This document shows positions 23,312-36,773 of a stretch of DNA of 64,000 nucleotides, one piece after another; the stretch's first letter is position 1, and each line of letters begins with the position of its first letter. Source of the DNA: Excoecaria cochinchinensis (taxonomy: Eukaryota > Streptophyta > Magnoliopsida > Malpighiales > Euphorbiaceae); contig CANTUQ010000101.1 in assembly GCA_947683425.1 (NCBI GenBank), positions 26,807,001 through 26,871,000 on the forward strand, in the 5' to 3' direction. Both the position numbers and the translations under genes were made by a program. Below the pieces are notes generated by a model. It saw only the letters and a program-made list of their open reading frames with translations. It was not told where the DNA came from and ran no database searches.

Positions 23312-26300
23312 ATGTATGATACGCGTTCTTCACGAAGAGGAGAATTGAATTTTGACTTGGAGATTGAGAAGACAGCAAAGCATTTGAGAAAAGAGGCTCG
23401 AAATAGGCAAGAAACCAGCACTGTTGAATCTGAAATTTTTGAAGAAGCTGACCAGGTGACATCTGACAGTTTTGGTCCTATTTGTGAGGAAATAATGGGT
23501 GAAAATAGGACACTAAGACAACTTGCAACGCCAGATTTGGGTCATCAGCCCCATGGCATCACTTTTCCAGCTTTAGATGCTAATGCCACTTTTGAATTGA
23601 AGTCGGGACTTATTCATTTATTGCCAATATTTCGAGGTACTGCTGGAGAGGATCCACATAAGCATTTAAAAGAGTTTCACGTTGTTTGTACGGGGATGAA
23701 ACCAAATGGAGTGACAGAAGAGCAAATAAAATTAAGGGCATTTCCTTTTTCCTTAAAGGATGATGCCCAAGATTGGCTTCATTGCCTACCAGCTGGAAGC
23801 ATAACCACGTGGAATGAAATGAAGAAACAATTTTTGGAGAAATTCTTTCCAGCATCTCGAACAGCAAATATTAGAAAAGAAATTTGTGGGATTAGACAAA
23901 TAAGTGGAGAATCTTTACATGAATATTGGGAGCGTTTCAAGAAGCTTTGTGCTAGTTGCCCGCATCACCAAATAAGTGAGCAATTATTGATCCAATATTT
24001 CTATGAAGGTCTTCTTTCCATGGAGCGAAATATGATAGATGCTGCAAGTGGAGGAGCATTGGTGGATAAAACACCTGAGGTTGCTCGACAATTGATAGCT
24101 AATATGGCATCGAATTCTCAGCAATTTGGAGTGAGAGGAGATCATGCAACACGACGAGTGAATGAAATAGAAACCTCTTTGATGGAACGACAACTTAGCG
24201 ACCTCACATCATTGGTAAGACAACTTGTTGTTGGAAAATTTGAAGTTGCTAAAGTCTGTGGTATATGTTCTTTTGCAGGTCATCCTACTGACATGTGTCC
24301 CACTCTTCAAGAAGAGACAACTGAACAAGTAAATGCTACTGGGAGTTTTCCTGGACCGCCACAAAGGAATTACAATCCTTTCTCGAATACTTACAATCCT
24401 GGATGGCGTGATCATCCGAATCTAAGGTATGGAAATTCACAAGTTAATTCACAAAATGCTAATTTTCAATCTTTCAGGCAGCCACTTCCACCTAGACCAA
24501 TGCAACAATCTAGTTCGGGGACATCATTGGAAGAATTGGTCAAAACTATGGCTGAAAACACTTGCAAATTTCAGCAAGAAACTAGGGGTAGTATTCAACA
24601 TCTTGAAAATCAAATGGGACAAATGGCTACAGCCATAAGTCGTTTGGAAGCACAACAGTCCAGCAGACTACCTTCACAAACTGAAATAAATCCAAGGGAA
24701 AATGCAAGTGCCATCTTGTTAAGGAGTGGAAAGGAGGTTGAACAGCCCATAAAGACACCAAAACAGCCAAAAATCCAAGAGGAAGAAAGAAAATTAGCAT
24801 TGGAACAACATTTGAGAAACCAGACTGACTTGGAAGGTAAGTCTTCTTCTCAAAGTCCATTACAGATTAAGCCTAACCCACCTTTTCCTGAAGCTTTGTC
24901 AAAGGATCGAAAGATAAACAGAAATTCAGACCTCTATGAAACATTTCGAAAGTGCGAGGTTAATATCCCTCTCTTTGATGCTATAAAGCAAGTACCTCGG
25001 TATGCAAAGTTCTTGAAAGAATTATGCACATCAAAAAGGAGACAAAAGTTCAAACGAGGTGAGAAAATTAGAGTGGGAGAAAGTGCTTCGGCAATCATTC
25101 AAAAAAATATTCCAGAAAAATGCAAGGATCCAGGTATGTTCTCAATACCTTGTTTCATTGGAGGAACCAAAATAGAAAAAGCTATGCTTGATTTAGGGGC
25201 GTCTATAAATGTAATGCCTTATTCAATATATTCATCTCTAAATTTAGGCCCCTTGGAAAAGACTAGTGTAGTCATACAACTAGCCAATTGATCTAATGCA
25301 TATCCCAGGGGTTTAGTTGAAGATGTTTTGGTTCAAGTTAATGAAAAATTGATTTTTCCGGCTGACTTTTATGTGTTGGACATGGAGAATGGTGAAAAGC
25401 ATGCACCAATTTTGTTAGGACGACCATTTATGAAAACAGCAAAAACAAAAATTGATGTGTATAGTGGCATTTTAACAATGGAATTTGATGGTGATGTGGT
25501 TCAATTTAATATTTATGATGTGATGAAATTTCCTGATGATGATTGTTCTGTTTATGCATTGGATTTAATTGATTCTATAGTGCAAGATGTTTTTGAGATT
25601 TCAGGGATGAATGAGCTGGAAGTGACTTTGAGAGAGCATTTACTTGGTGAAAATCAAAATTTGGAGTTCAGTTCTGATTTGCAACAGTGCATGGCAGCAA
25701 TGAATACTTTTAAAGAGCTAAATTCTTCTAACTTATCTTATATTGATTTGCCTTTGCCTACAGAAAAACTAAAACCCTCTGTTTTGCAGCCACCGGTTGT
25801 AGAATTAAAAGCACTTCCTAGCCATTTGAAGTATGTTTATCTTGGAGAGGGGGACACACTTCCAGTTATAATTTCTAACAAGTTGAGTGAAGAACAAGAA
25901 ATAAAGCTCATACAAGTGTTGAAGGAGCACAAAACAGCCATCGGATGGAGTATTGCAGACATCAAAGGAATCAGCCCTTCAACTTGTATGCATCGAATCT
26001 TGCTAGAGGAAGATACTAGACCTGTCCGCCAACCACAAAGAAGGCTAAATCCTCCATTGATGGAGGTGGTGAAGAAAGAGATACTAAAGCTACTTCAAGC
26101 GGGGATTATATATCCTATTTCTGATAGTGAGTGGGTAAGTCCAGTGCAAGTAGTTCCAAAGAAAACTGGAATTACTGTTGTGGAAAATCAGTTTGGTGAG
26201 TTGGTTCCTACAAGAATTCAAAATGGGTGGCGAGTTTGTATTGATTATCGTAAACTCAATTCAGTTACTCGTAAAGATCACTTTCCACTTCCATTTATTG

Positions 26301-28699
26301 ACCAAATGTTAGAAAGATTAGCTGGCCGTGCTTACTTTTGCTTTTTAGATGGATTTTCAGGCTATTTTCAGATTGCAATTGCACCGGAAGACCAAGAAAA
26401 GACAACTTTCACATGCCCATTTGGAACATTTGCATACAGGCGTATGCCATTTGGAGCATGTAACGCACCGGCTACATTTCAACGTTGTATGGTGAGTATT
26501 TTTTCTGAATATGTAGAGCAAATCATTGAAGTTTTTATGGATGATTTTACAGTGCATGGTAATTCATTCGATAATTGTTTACATAATTTGACATTAATTT
26601 TAAAATGGTGTGTTGAATCTAACCTTGTTTTGAATTATGAAAAATGTCATTTTATGGTAGAGCAAGGCATTGTATTAGGCCATGTAGTCTCTGCTAAAGG
26701 AATGGAGGTAGATAAAGCTAAAGTTGATGTTATACAATCTCTGCCTTACCCCGTCACTGTGCGGGAGATTCGTTCATTTCTTGGTCACGCAGGTTTTTAC
26801 AGGCGATTCATAAAAGACTTCTCAAAAATAGCTCAACCTCTTTGTAAGTTACTGCAAAAAGATACCAAGTTTGAATTCAATGATGATTGTAAGGTTGCAT
26901 TTGACAGGTTAAAGAAGTTGCTGACCATGGCTCCAATAATTCAGCCGCCAAATTAGAGTTTGCCGTTTGAGTTGATGTGTGATGCAAGTGATCGAGCCGT
27001 AGGAGCTGTTTTAGGCCAAAAGGTGGATAAGACACCCCACGTGATCTATTACGCATCAATGACTTTGAATAAAGCTCAAAAGAACTACTCAACAACCGAA
27101 AAAGAATTTCTTGCAATAGTATTTGCATTAGAAAAATTTAGATCTTATTTATTAGGTACTAAGGTTGTTGTTTATTCAGATCATTCAGCTCTAAAGGACC
27201 TAATGTCAAAGAGAGAAGCTAAGCCAAGATTGATGCGTTGGATTCTTTTATTGAGTGAGTTTGATTTAAAGATTAAAGAGAAGAGTGGAGCTGAAAACAA
27301 GGTAGCAGATCACTTGAGCAGGCTGCCACATGATGCTTCAAGTGAATTTTTCACTGAAGAATTTCCCGATGAGCAATTATTTTCTGCAATTGTAAAAATG
27401 CCATGGTATGCTGATTTGGTTAATTATTTGGCCATTAATATGCTTCCTGCAGGTCTTTCTAAGGTAAGTCGAGATAAATTGAAAAGCAGTTCAAAGCATT
27501 ATGTTTGGGATGATCCTTACCTATGAAAACATTGTTCTGACCAATTAATTAGAAGGTGTGTGCCTGACTCGGAGATTTCTTCGATTCTCACTTTTTGTCA
27601 TGCAGAAGCTTGTGGAGGTCACTTCGGACCTAAAAGAACTGCAAGAAAAATTTTGGAGTGTGGATTTTACTGGTCTAGTATGTTTAGAGATGCATTTCAC
27701 TTTTGTAAGTCATGTGAGAGATGCCAAAAAACAGGTAATATAACAAAAAGGAATGAAATGCCTCAAGTACCAATTTTAGTTTGCGAAATATTCGATGTGT
27801 GGGGCATTGATTTCATGGGTCCTTTCCCATCATCTTTTGGTAACTCTTACATTTTACTTGCAGTGGATTATGTTTCAAAGTGGGTAGAGGCTAAGGCCAC
27901 GAGAACTGATGATTCTAAAATCGTTGCAGGTTTTTTGAAATCTAATATCTTTAGCAGGTTTGGAGTACCACGGGCATTGATAAGCGATCAAGGCACACAT
28001 TTTTGCAATCGTACAATTGAGGCCTTATTGAAGAAATATGGTGTCAGGCATAAGGTAGCAACAACTTATCATCCGCAAACAAATGGCCAGGCAGAAGTTT
28101 CTAATCGAGAAATCAAATTGATCATTGAGAAGACCGTTGGACCAACTAGAAAAGATTGGAGTTTGCGTTTGGAAGATGCGTTGTGGGCTTATAGGACTGC
28201 ATACAAAACTCCAATTGGTATGTCGCCGTACAGGTTAGTTTATGGTAAGCCTTGTCATCTGCCTGTTGAATTAGAACATAGAGCATTTTGGGCTGTAAAG
28301 CAATGTAATTTTAATTTGAATGATGCGGGTGAGGCTCGAAAATTGCAATTGCAGGAACTGGAGGAGATTCGTAATGATGCATATGAAAACTCTAGGATAT
28401 ATAAAGAGAAAACTAAAATGTTTCATGATAAAATGATATCTAGGAAGGAGTTTTCAGTGGGTCAAAAGGTTCTCTTATATCATTCTAAGTTGAAGTTATT
28501 CCCTGAAAAATTACGATCTCGATGGATAGGCCCATTTATTGTTTCTCACATTTTTCCTCATGGTGCAGTGCAAATTCAAAGCTTAACAACCTCAAAATCA
28601 TTCAAAGTGAATGGTCATAGGCTCAAACCATATTTTGAGAATGACCAGGTGGAATGTTCTTCAGAGGTGAAATTTGTTGATCCAATTTATTTGGATTAG
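23312..28699 (+). pseudogene. Athila gag-pol polyprotein, one frame with three stops
   Basis: One reading frame of 1,796 codons with no frameshift. Seen in order: gag core (about residues 100-250), a CCHC knuckle (CGICSFAGHPTDMC, about 315), protease (DLGAS, about 625), reverse transcriptase with FMDD (about 1074), RNase H (about 1217-1340), the integrase zinc finger (about 1430) and its D, D and E residues (about 1499, 1557 and 1593). Premature stops are TGA at 25289 (codon 660), TAG at 26954 (codon 1215) and TGA at 27524 (codon 1405). All three are of the kind produced by C-to-T change on one strand or the other. The start at 23312 lies 11 bp after the PBS. No separate env-like frame is open downstream. 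Confidence 0.9.
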
Positions 28700-31248
28700 C
28701 AAGTGGCACTATAATAAGATGAAAAAGAAGCTCTGCTTTGGAACCCTTTGTTTTTATTTTTCTGAAAAAAAAAATTTAAAAAAAAAAATATTGAGTGTCG
28801 TCTCTTTCGTTCAGACGCTGTTTTTTTTAGGAGATATGGTTTTTATTTTCATTCTAATGGGGTTCAAGTTACTTTTTCTATTTTACGTTGGGCTTTTGTT
28901 TTAAGTCTTTAGTTTTATTGCTTTGTTTTAAGTCTTTGTTTTTGATCTATTAGTTTTTAAGCTTTTAGTAATTTGTTTTCTTATTTTAAGTCTTGTTTTT
29001 AAGCTTTTGTTTCATTTGTTTTCTTTTATTTAGCATTTTCACGTTAGTTCTGTTCCAAAAGAACAGCCCCACCTCTTCCTCTCTTCTCCACCAATGGAAA
29101 TCTTGCTGGAAGTTCATCAATTGTGGCTGATCCTCCACTCACTTCCTCGCCGCTGCTCCATCTTCAGTCACTATTGCGGCTCCCTTGGCTTTCGAAGTGA
29201 CAAATCGTATGGTGAACATCTCAACCCTAAATCCCCAAATCGTAAATCATAACTAATCAAAAAAGCAATTCCAGGTTCTTTCTTCTCTAATCACTCACAT
29301 TTCATAGTGTTAGAAGGATTTCTTGGTCTTTGATTTTATTTTCTTTAAATTTGGGTCTTTATCATCTACGTGGTTTGCAATTCTCTCCCCTTTCCATTCA
29401 CTTTTGCATAAATTGGGTTGGGTTTTGTTCTAATTGTGTTTAGGGGAATTGATAATTTCATTTCGCTTGATTTGTTTTCTTTGAAATTGGCCTGCGATCT
29501 GTCGCACTGTTGTGTTTCATACATCGCGATTTTTTTGAAATAAATGGGTTTAGCATCATTTAATTGAAAAGAATTTTCAAATCAACCCATTAACTGCTAT
29601 GAATTTTTCTCTGTTAGTTGATTGTTTGTGCAGGAATTTATGAACTAAGCATGAATTAATGCATTCTTCTTGGATACTACAAGCTGCACTTGCGCACAAA
29701 ACAGAGAATTTTCTTATTTATTTTAATTTTTTTTTCTCAATTTAATTGCTTATTTATTTTGCTAGCAACATTAGGGACAATGTTGACTCTAAGTATGGGG
29801 GTGTGGATGGTGTGAGGATTATGATTGATATTCTTCTTGTGTTGTCCAATTTGCTTGATCTAGTTAGTTTTTTTTCCTTGATGACTGATTGAATCTAGAT
29901 TTTGCATGAATTTAATTAGTAGCAGCCGCATCTTTAGTTAGACAACCAGAAAGTTTTTGGTTTTCATTCGGTAGCATTGAATTGCAGGTATGCTTGTGTA
30001 ATTGCCTAATTGTTTTGGAAGAGATTAGGCTAAATAGCTATGTAGTTGGATTCTTGTTTTACTTACATTCCTGATGATTGAATGACAGATTTTGCATAAG
30101 CTAAGGTGAACTACAAAATTAACCAGTGAGATTTTGAGCCTTGAAAGATTGAATTCATTATTCCAATCTCATTTTATTTCTTCTTGTATGTGTGATGTTC
30201 TTTGATGTAGATTTTTCTCTAGAACTTGCTTGGAACCATTTTGAGATCACATTCTACACAAGTGCATGAAAATGATTAAGGCCATCTTTGTTTAAGCCTT
30301 TTCAGCCTTTCAAAAACCCATCCCAATTATATCTCTTGTCAGCCCTGTTGAGCTTTCCCATTTCTTGTGAAAAACCTCTATATTAAGTCGAGCCTTGTGT
30401 TAAATAACCTGTCCCAAACTATGAATGCTACCAAGATTGTTAAGCATGTGTAGTGAAATGGTTTTATGATAGAACTAATTTGAAATGATAATTCTCCTTA
30501 GATGTGGCAACTTGATCAAAAGTTTAAAGATGTATCTTGATCTCGCCATTTCATTCATGTTGTAGTGATTATAATTGTGATTTGTTTCTTTAGTTCTTAA
30601 AAAAAAAAAAAAAAAGAAAAAAAAAAGAAAGAAGAGAAGTGGCTATTTGATTGAAGGATTTTTGGATACTGTGGAATTGCAGTAGATTGCTTTATTGAAA
30701 AAAAAAAAACATAGAGCAACGAAAGTTTAGATTGTCAAGGTAGAAGAATGGGTTGCCATATCCTCTTTTATTATGCTCTATATGTGTTTAATGATCTCAA
30801 CAGCATTCATGGTTTTTAGTCTATTAACTCCTTATCCTGCCCTTAACCTAAACCCCATTACAACCTTATTAAAGTCCTTTTGATTTGTGTACTTGTGTGT
30901 TTAAAGTGGTGGAGGTTTGGTGTAAAAGCAAGCATATGGTAGAATATTTACATTGGATGAACTTGAGAGAAACACCAACTCTATACACTCGTGCAATTTG
31001 AGCGACATCTGGGAGGTAGTTCATTTATGTTAATGTGGATCTGAAATACAATTATTTTGATTTGTTTGCTAGCATTAATCTTAATGAATTAGTTGTGAAG
31101 CTTGAGCTGCTGGAAATTCAGTTGGGTTCAGTAACATGTATACATGTTTTTCAATGATTAGTGTGTGAACTGATGCAAAGCTGGTTGTCTGGTAATAATG
31201 TGTTGCTGAGTAGTGTGATTTATTTTTGCTCGAGGACGTGCAAAAGCT
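28700..31248 (+). other. Athila 3' non-coding region, where an env-like ORF would lie
   Basis: About 2.5 kb without a credible frame. It holds a GC-richer segment with exon-like composition (29060-29200), the words gctagcaacattagggacaatgt and aagtatgggggtg near 29760-29800 that recur in Athila elements, and A-runs near 30600 and 30690. The env-like gene found in some Athila copies is absent or decayed beyond recognition. Confidence 0.6.
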
Positions 31249-31261
31249 AGGTGTGGGGGAG
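31249..31261 (+). other. polypurine tract of the Athila element
   Basis: AGGTGTGGGGGAG directly precedes the 3' LTR. Confidence 0.85.
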
Positions 31262-31262
31262 T

Positions 31263-32698
31263 CGATGTGAATGCAAAATGTTATCATTTTACCCTCAATA
31301 ATCAGTATTTTGTGGTGATTTAATGAATAAATATACTCATTAATGTGTTATTTTGATTTAGGAACTGATTGGAAATATAAATAGCAAAATAAAGATAATT
31401 GAGCACTTATTTGGCATTATGGACACAGCAGAGTAATTTGGCCATAACTCTCTCATACGGACTGCAAATGAGGCGATTCAAAATGCTATGGAACGAGGAG
31501 AAACAGATCTACAACGTTTATGCTTTGAGTTTTTCGAGATACTGACTGCATCAAGGTCATAATCGGGCTTGAATTTGGTATACGTGATTGTCTAAAATTT
31601 CAGTTTTCCAAGAGCAGAGCAAGTTGAGTACACGTGCAGTCTATTTTGGGGACCAAATTACAGACCTGGCATGTGGAATTACAGCTGGATTATTAGTCTT
31701 TTATGTGCATTAGAAGTCCTTTTATTTTATTTTATTTTAAAAGAACCAGATTTTATGGAGATAGAGTTGTCATATTTGAGGAGTTTTTTTTTTTGGCTTT
31801 TTGTTCGGGGGATCAGTTATGGAAAAACATGGGAAGGAGTTTTAAAAGGGCAGGACTGTTCTGTTTTGAGGGAGGATTTCGTTTTGAATTCTAAAAATCT
31901 TGTTCTTCGTTATTTTGTTATGGCTTGTAGCTAAACTCTCTATCTCGGTTGAAGGCTACAGAAACCATTAATTGTTGATTTGTGAGACATTGGCTTATTC
32001 AATTCCAATTGCTTTATTCAAGTATTGATTTTTCTTCTATTTTAATTTTCTGATTATTTGATTGAATGGCTAAGTGCGCAATTAGTTTGTTGAGTTGAAT
32101 AATCCATTGCTAGATTGAGAACCTATATCCGTAATTGTTTGGGAATTTTGATCATTAGTAGCATCTGAATTATATTGTTTACTACGTTAGATTCAATAAA
32201 TTTAGGAAGGAAAATCATCTAGGTTAAATATAACACTGTGTGTTTTATTGTCTTGCTCGTTTGTTCTTCTAGATCATATAATTGTTATTTAATTAAACGT
32301 TAGATCGTATCTAATAGTTATTGGATAGCAAGAATAGAGTAGGATACATGTTTTTATTCTATTAATCATAAGGAAGGACATATATTGATATCATGACGAG
32401 TATTTGAAGTGCGATTAACTATCATTGGTGTCGATGAACAAATCAAGTTAATGGTGGATGTGCTTGATTCCGAGGTTTCTTTATTCTGATTTTAATTTTA
32501 GTATTTTATTTAATTCATTTCTTATAGATTTGATCCAATTTTCTCACACACAAAACCCCATCTTTAATTTATTTGTCGATTTTAGTGCGTATTTATGCAT
32601 ACTAGCTCCTTGTGGGATCGATCCTTCTTGTCACTAATTACATTTTTTTTTTATTAGTGCAGTTGGTTAATTTGGTATTGTAGGCGACAGCTCTACCA
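31263..32698 (+). repeat. 3' LTR of the Athila element
   Basis: It matches the 5' LTR throughout, with scattered single-base changes such as tacgaact/tacggact, aatagggg/aacatggg and tttatacata/tttatgcata. It ends CTCTACCA before the TCAAT duplication. Confidence 0.93.
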
Positions 32699-32703
32699 TC
32701 AAT

Positions 32704-33147
32704 ATATATGGGAAGTGTACTTGTAAAAGTACTCAAGTGTGAGATTAGATAAAATGAATGAGTTATTATGATTTAATTGAACATGTCCAGTAGAGTGTGT
32801 CGGTAAACTTAATAGGACATAACCCCGTTAATCGGATCAGACCGTCTCCATGGTGGTGGTTGCTAGGATGATGGCTTGTCACGTGATAGACTTTGGGCTG
32901 ATTGAACGTTGGCTTATCACGTATTGCACCTTGGGCTGAGACTAGATCAAGCCCGGTAGATAATGGGTATTATCGCTAATTTTAAAAGTTTAAGAAGTAT
33001 TTTAGGTATTAAGCCTTATATTTAATTTAAATTCTTATATTTCGGTTTGATACCGATCCAACCTCTTACTCTTTACAATTGTTTAATTATTAAAATATTT
33101 CAAACTTTATGTTTTCAATACTTGACAACATGATTAAGTATTTTAAG
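32704..33147. other. intergenic DNA between Athila and the hAT-like element
   Basis: No frame or domain. A middle part (32760-32960) is less AT-rich and has repeated words (cttatcacgt, cttgtcacgtg, ttgggctga), which suggests old LTR debris. Confidence 0.4.
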
Positions 33148-33609
33148 TTGGGGTGTACACAGTTCTGAATCTTCCTGTATCGAACCGAAATATCGAAGAA
33201 AAAGATCCAGAATTAAATTGTACCGTTGACTTTTTTTACTAGAACTGAACTGAATTGTACTGTTGACTTTTTTATTAGAACCGAACCGAATTGTACTGGA
33301 ACCGAATCAAGAACCGTATTGAACCGTACCAAACTGTTCTGTACTGAATTGGACCGAAATAACCGATATTTATTAATTATTATATATAATATTAGTAATT
33401 TATATATAAATATTATTTATAATTTCTATGATATCGTTATTATATAAATTTAACTTCATAATTATATGTATTTTTTGAAACTTTTATAATTATTTGTATT
33501 AAATATTTTAATGTATGAAATTAATATAATAAATAGTTAATACATTAAAATAATATTTTGATTATTAATAAGATAAATTTAATTATCATATATATATATG
33601 AATGTGCAA

Positions 33610-34910
33610 TTAAAATAACTTATGTTTAATTTAATTTACGTTTAGTGTTACTCAACTACTACATAGTTTTTCATTTTGTACAAATATTTATATACACACA
33701 CAAATATAATTATTATATCAACGAAATTTTACTAATTAATGTAATTGTATGAGTATATAATCATCTTATTAATTAATTTCATTTACTTTTAATATTACTC
33801 AACTAGTATTTATCTATTGTAAGTTAATAATTTAATTATATATAATTAAATTTTACTAATTAATATAACTATATAAGTATATAATCAGCTTACTAATTAA
33901 TTTCATTTATTCGTAGTATTACTCAACTAGTACTCATATATATTTTTTATACAATATCTATATGAATAATTGAGCATATAAATTAATAATATAATTATAT
34001 ATAATAATTATTATATATAATGAAATTTACCAATTTAATTCATGTAATTATATAAATATATAATCACCTTACCAATTAATTTCATTTGTTTTTAGTATCA
34101 CTCAACTAATACTTATCTATTTTGGTACAATACATATATGAGTAATTGAGTTGTAACTTAATAATTTAATTATATATAATTAAATTTTACTAATTCGTAT
34201 TTAATTAAATTTAACTTTAATGTCACTCAACCACTATTTAATTTCTTTTTGTACAAATATTTATATACACAATCACTTTACCAATTAATTTTATTTACTT
34301 TTAATACTACTTTTACTGTTTTACATTCACCCTTATAGTTATTAACTATAATATTAATTAATAATCTTTTAACTATTAAGCCAAATTTAGTGAAATTGAG
34401 TATAATAATTGAGCCAAAATAATATATATGGATGGATCATAACCATATAATCAGTCGATACTGTATATATAATTATCTTGTCAATTAATTTCATTTATAT
34501 TTAGTATCAGTCAATTAGTAATTATCTATTTTGACACAATATATATTTGAATAAGTGATTTATTATAATAATGTAATTATATATAATTGAATAATTTATT
34601 ATATAATCATTTTATCAATTAATTTCATTTGCTTCTAGTGTCACTCGACTAATACTCATCTATTTCTATCACAATACCTATATGAATATGTAAATTAAAA
34701 ATAAAATTATATATAATTATTTATAATAAAATTTTAATTTCTTTTATTTTTAGCGTTACTCAACTAATACTCATCTGTATTTAGCACAATATTTATGTGA
34801 GTAATTGAAAATATATTTTAATAATATAATTATATACAATTATTATATTAATAAAATTTTATTAATTAATATATAATATAAGTATATAATTATCTTATTA
34901 ATTAAATTTT
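33610..34910. repeat. degenerate tandem array, about eight copies of a 115-180 bp unit
   Basis: The unit core (aattaatttcatt..., then gt(a/t)tcactcaact..., then a tactcatctatt-like word, then a (t)acaatat word) recurs with its actcaact word near 33650, 33796, 33921, 34100, 34224, 34508, 34642 and 34757. Spacing varies from about 115 to 180 bp, with one longer gap of about 285 bp that holds a very worn copy. Confidence 0.75.
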
Positions 34911-34989
34911 TTTAGAGCAAATTAAGAATAAAATTTGAAAAATTTTAGTAGAAATATTTGGAGGGAAAGGTTAATCTTTGGAGAGAATT

Positions 34990-35370
34990 GAAATATTTGG
35001 AGGAAATCTAATGCGGACGAGTTGGATTTTCAGTATTTGGAGCGAGTTGAACTGGCCAATCGTCATTAATTATTGTTTTGGTTATAACTTTTGCTATAGG
35101 TGTCCGTTTGCTTATTATTATATGTTTTCGAAAAACTCATTTCAAGTCGGTCGACTTTTACAAAACTTAATCTCCCGTAACAGCCTATTTCGTGTCTCAA
35201 AAATAACGTTTGAGTTTCCGTTTTTCAATTTGAAGTTTTAGGAGTATTATTGTAATTTTTTTTTATTTTTTTCATATAAATTGTTTGTTACCTTAGTTTG
35301 GAGGGGACTTTTCAACTTGGAATAAAATTCTTTCTTTTTAACGTATTTTTGCTGTGTCAGAATCCGATCG
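34990..35370. repeat. dispersed repeat, copy 2 (inside the hAT-like element)
   Basis: Similar to 4022-4370 in order and spacing of shared words. It is followed, as in the first copy, by a GC-richer exon-like piece (35520-35570) that ends near a gtaag word. Confidence 0.7.

Positions 35371-35404
<34 letters not shown>
35371..35404. repeat. TA microsatellite
   Basis: An uninterrupted TA run of about 16 units inside the hAT-like element. Confidence 0.9.
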
Positions 35405-35410
<6 letters not shown>

Positions 35411-36168
35411 AAAATAAATTAAAAAAAACTAAATCGTGTCTGTCTCTTTCTTTTCTGTCTCGAAATCGTGTCAAACCCCACAATTTTTTCTATCATTTCC
35501 GTTGGTTTTACCTTATACTTGCATTTCCTTCTTCTCGTCGCTGCCACTGTCATTTCCGCGGCTACATCTAAAAGTAAGGATAAGTCACACACAACTTTTG
35601 GTTTTATGATATTCGTTAATACTATGTCATTAGTTAGTTAAAAATTTGATCAATTGGCTTGTACATAAGCTTTAATTAGAATGATCATTAGAAATGAATT
35701 ACTAATTAATTTTATTAAATATTAGGATTTTAGAAAATTTATTGAAGTAATTTATCTCGAATTTAAAATTTCATCTAGAGTGACTATTGTTAAAATATGT
35801 TTTTCTTTTTTCATAAAGAAGAGGAATAAATTGAAATATTTTTTTAAAATTGAATGCAAAATTGTATGTATTTTGTTGAGATATTTTAATTATATTTTTT
35901 ATTTATTATTGTGTATATTTATATTGTAAATTTTAAAAAATATTGAATTATTCAAAATACCGTATTGTATTGTTTTATTTTATTTTGTACCGAAAGAACC
36001 GAATAACCGAACTGAACTGTACTGAAAATTATAAGAACCGTACTGAACTGTACCGAAATTAATAAGAACCGAACTGTACCGAAATTTATAAGAACCGAAA
36101 TTTCAATACAATACGGAGATTAGTAAAGAACCAAACTGGACCGAACTGTATACACTCCTAGTTTTAGG

Positions 36169-36771
36169 GGGAAAAATGAAAGAAAGAAAGAAAGAGGGAA
36201 CAACCCTTAAACACAAATTTAAAAGTTTTCAGTGTCAATAAAACAGATTTTTCAGTGAAATTTTCTTAAAATTTTAATTGTAAAGAATTCTAAATACATC
36301 CTAGTAATAATAAAGCATGTTTAGGATGTAATGAAAATCGAATGTATATGATTAAGCGACAGTCGAGTCTAAGGATATTCTGCAAAAGGCAAAACCAGCA
36401 CAAAAATAGAAAAAGGAAACTTATGTAGGTTTTTGTAGTTGCATATATAAAAGTACCATCTTTCTGTACTAGTAATGGTAGATGTGAATACTAATATGTA
36501 AATATTAATTAGATAAATTAATGAATGTAATTATTTTTATTAGTTATTATATATGTATTAAGATTTATTTGTGAACTTAATGAACTTTTGTATGGAGTAA
36601 TTAACTCGAACATATAATATGTTAATGGTAAAAGGGATTTTGCATTTTACTTTATAAGTTATGCTTGAGTGGGTTGATGAAATTAAATATGTGACACTGT
36701 TAATGATGTACGAATAGGAAGGATTGATGTTCTGGTTGTGTGGCACCTCAAACTCTGATGAACTTGTTATA
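36169..36771. other. AT-rich intergenic DNA, nothing recognised
   Basis: No frame with a domain and no clear repeat, apart from a short GAAA run near 36180. The minus frame 36558-36818 has no recognisable content. Confidence 0.5.
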
Positions 36772-36773
36772 TA

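Larger units (their letters stand above)
21845..32698 (+). mobile_element. complete Athila-type Gypsy retrotransposon
   Basis: The order is 5' LTR (21845-23278), primer-binding site (23284), gag-pol (23312-28699), a 2.5-kb non-coding region, polypurine tract (31249) and 3' LTR (31263-32698). The flanking 5 bp TCAAT (21840-21844 and 32699-32703) are identical, so insertion and both ends are secure. The two LTRs differ by roughly ten substitutions by eye over about 1.43 kb, which indicates a recent insertion. The tRNA-Asp-type PBS, long LTRs and long 3' non-coding part point to the Athila lineage. Confidence 0.93.
33148..36160. mobile_element. 3-kb non-autonomous hAT-like element
   Basis: The left end TTGGGGTGTACACAGTTC and the right end read on the other strand, TAGGAGTGTATACAGTTC, form an imperfect terminal inverted repeat. 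Flanking 8-mers are ATTTTAAG (33140-33147) and GTTTTAGG (36161-36168), 6 of 8 matching, as expected for an old hAT duplication. Both ends are rich in gaaccg/cggttc words, the usual subterminal signature of the gggtgtacac... hAT family. No transposase frame is present. The interior holds a degenerate tandem array and a dispersed repeat shared with 4022-4370. Confidence 0.7.

Noticed and set aside
35247..35483. 78-codon minus frame with a Tyr-Ile run
   Set aside because: It is produced by the TA run at 35371-35404.
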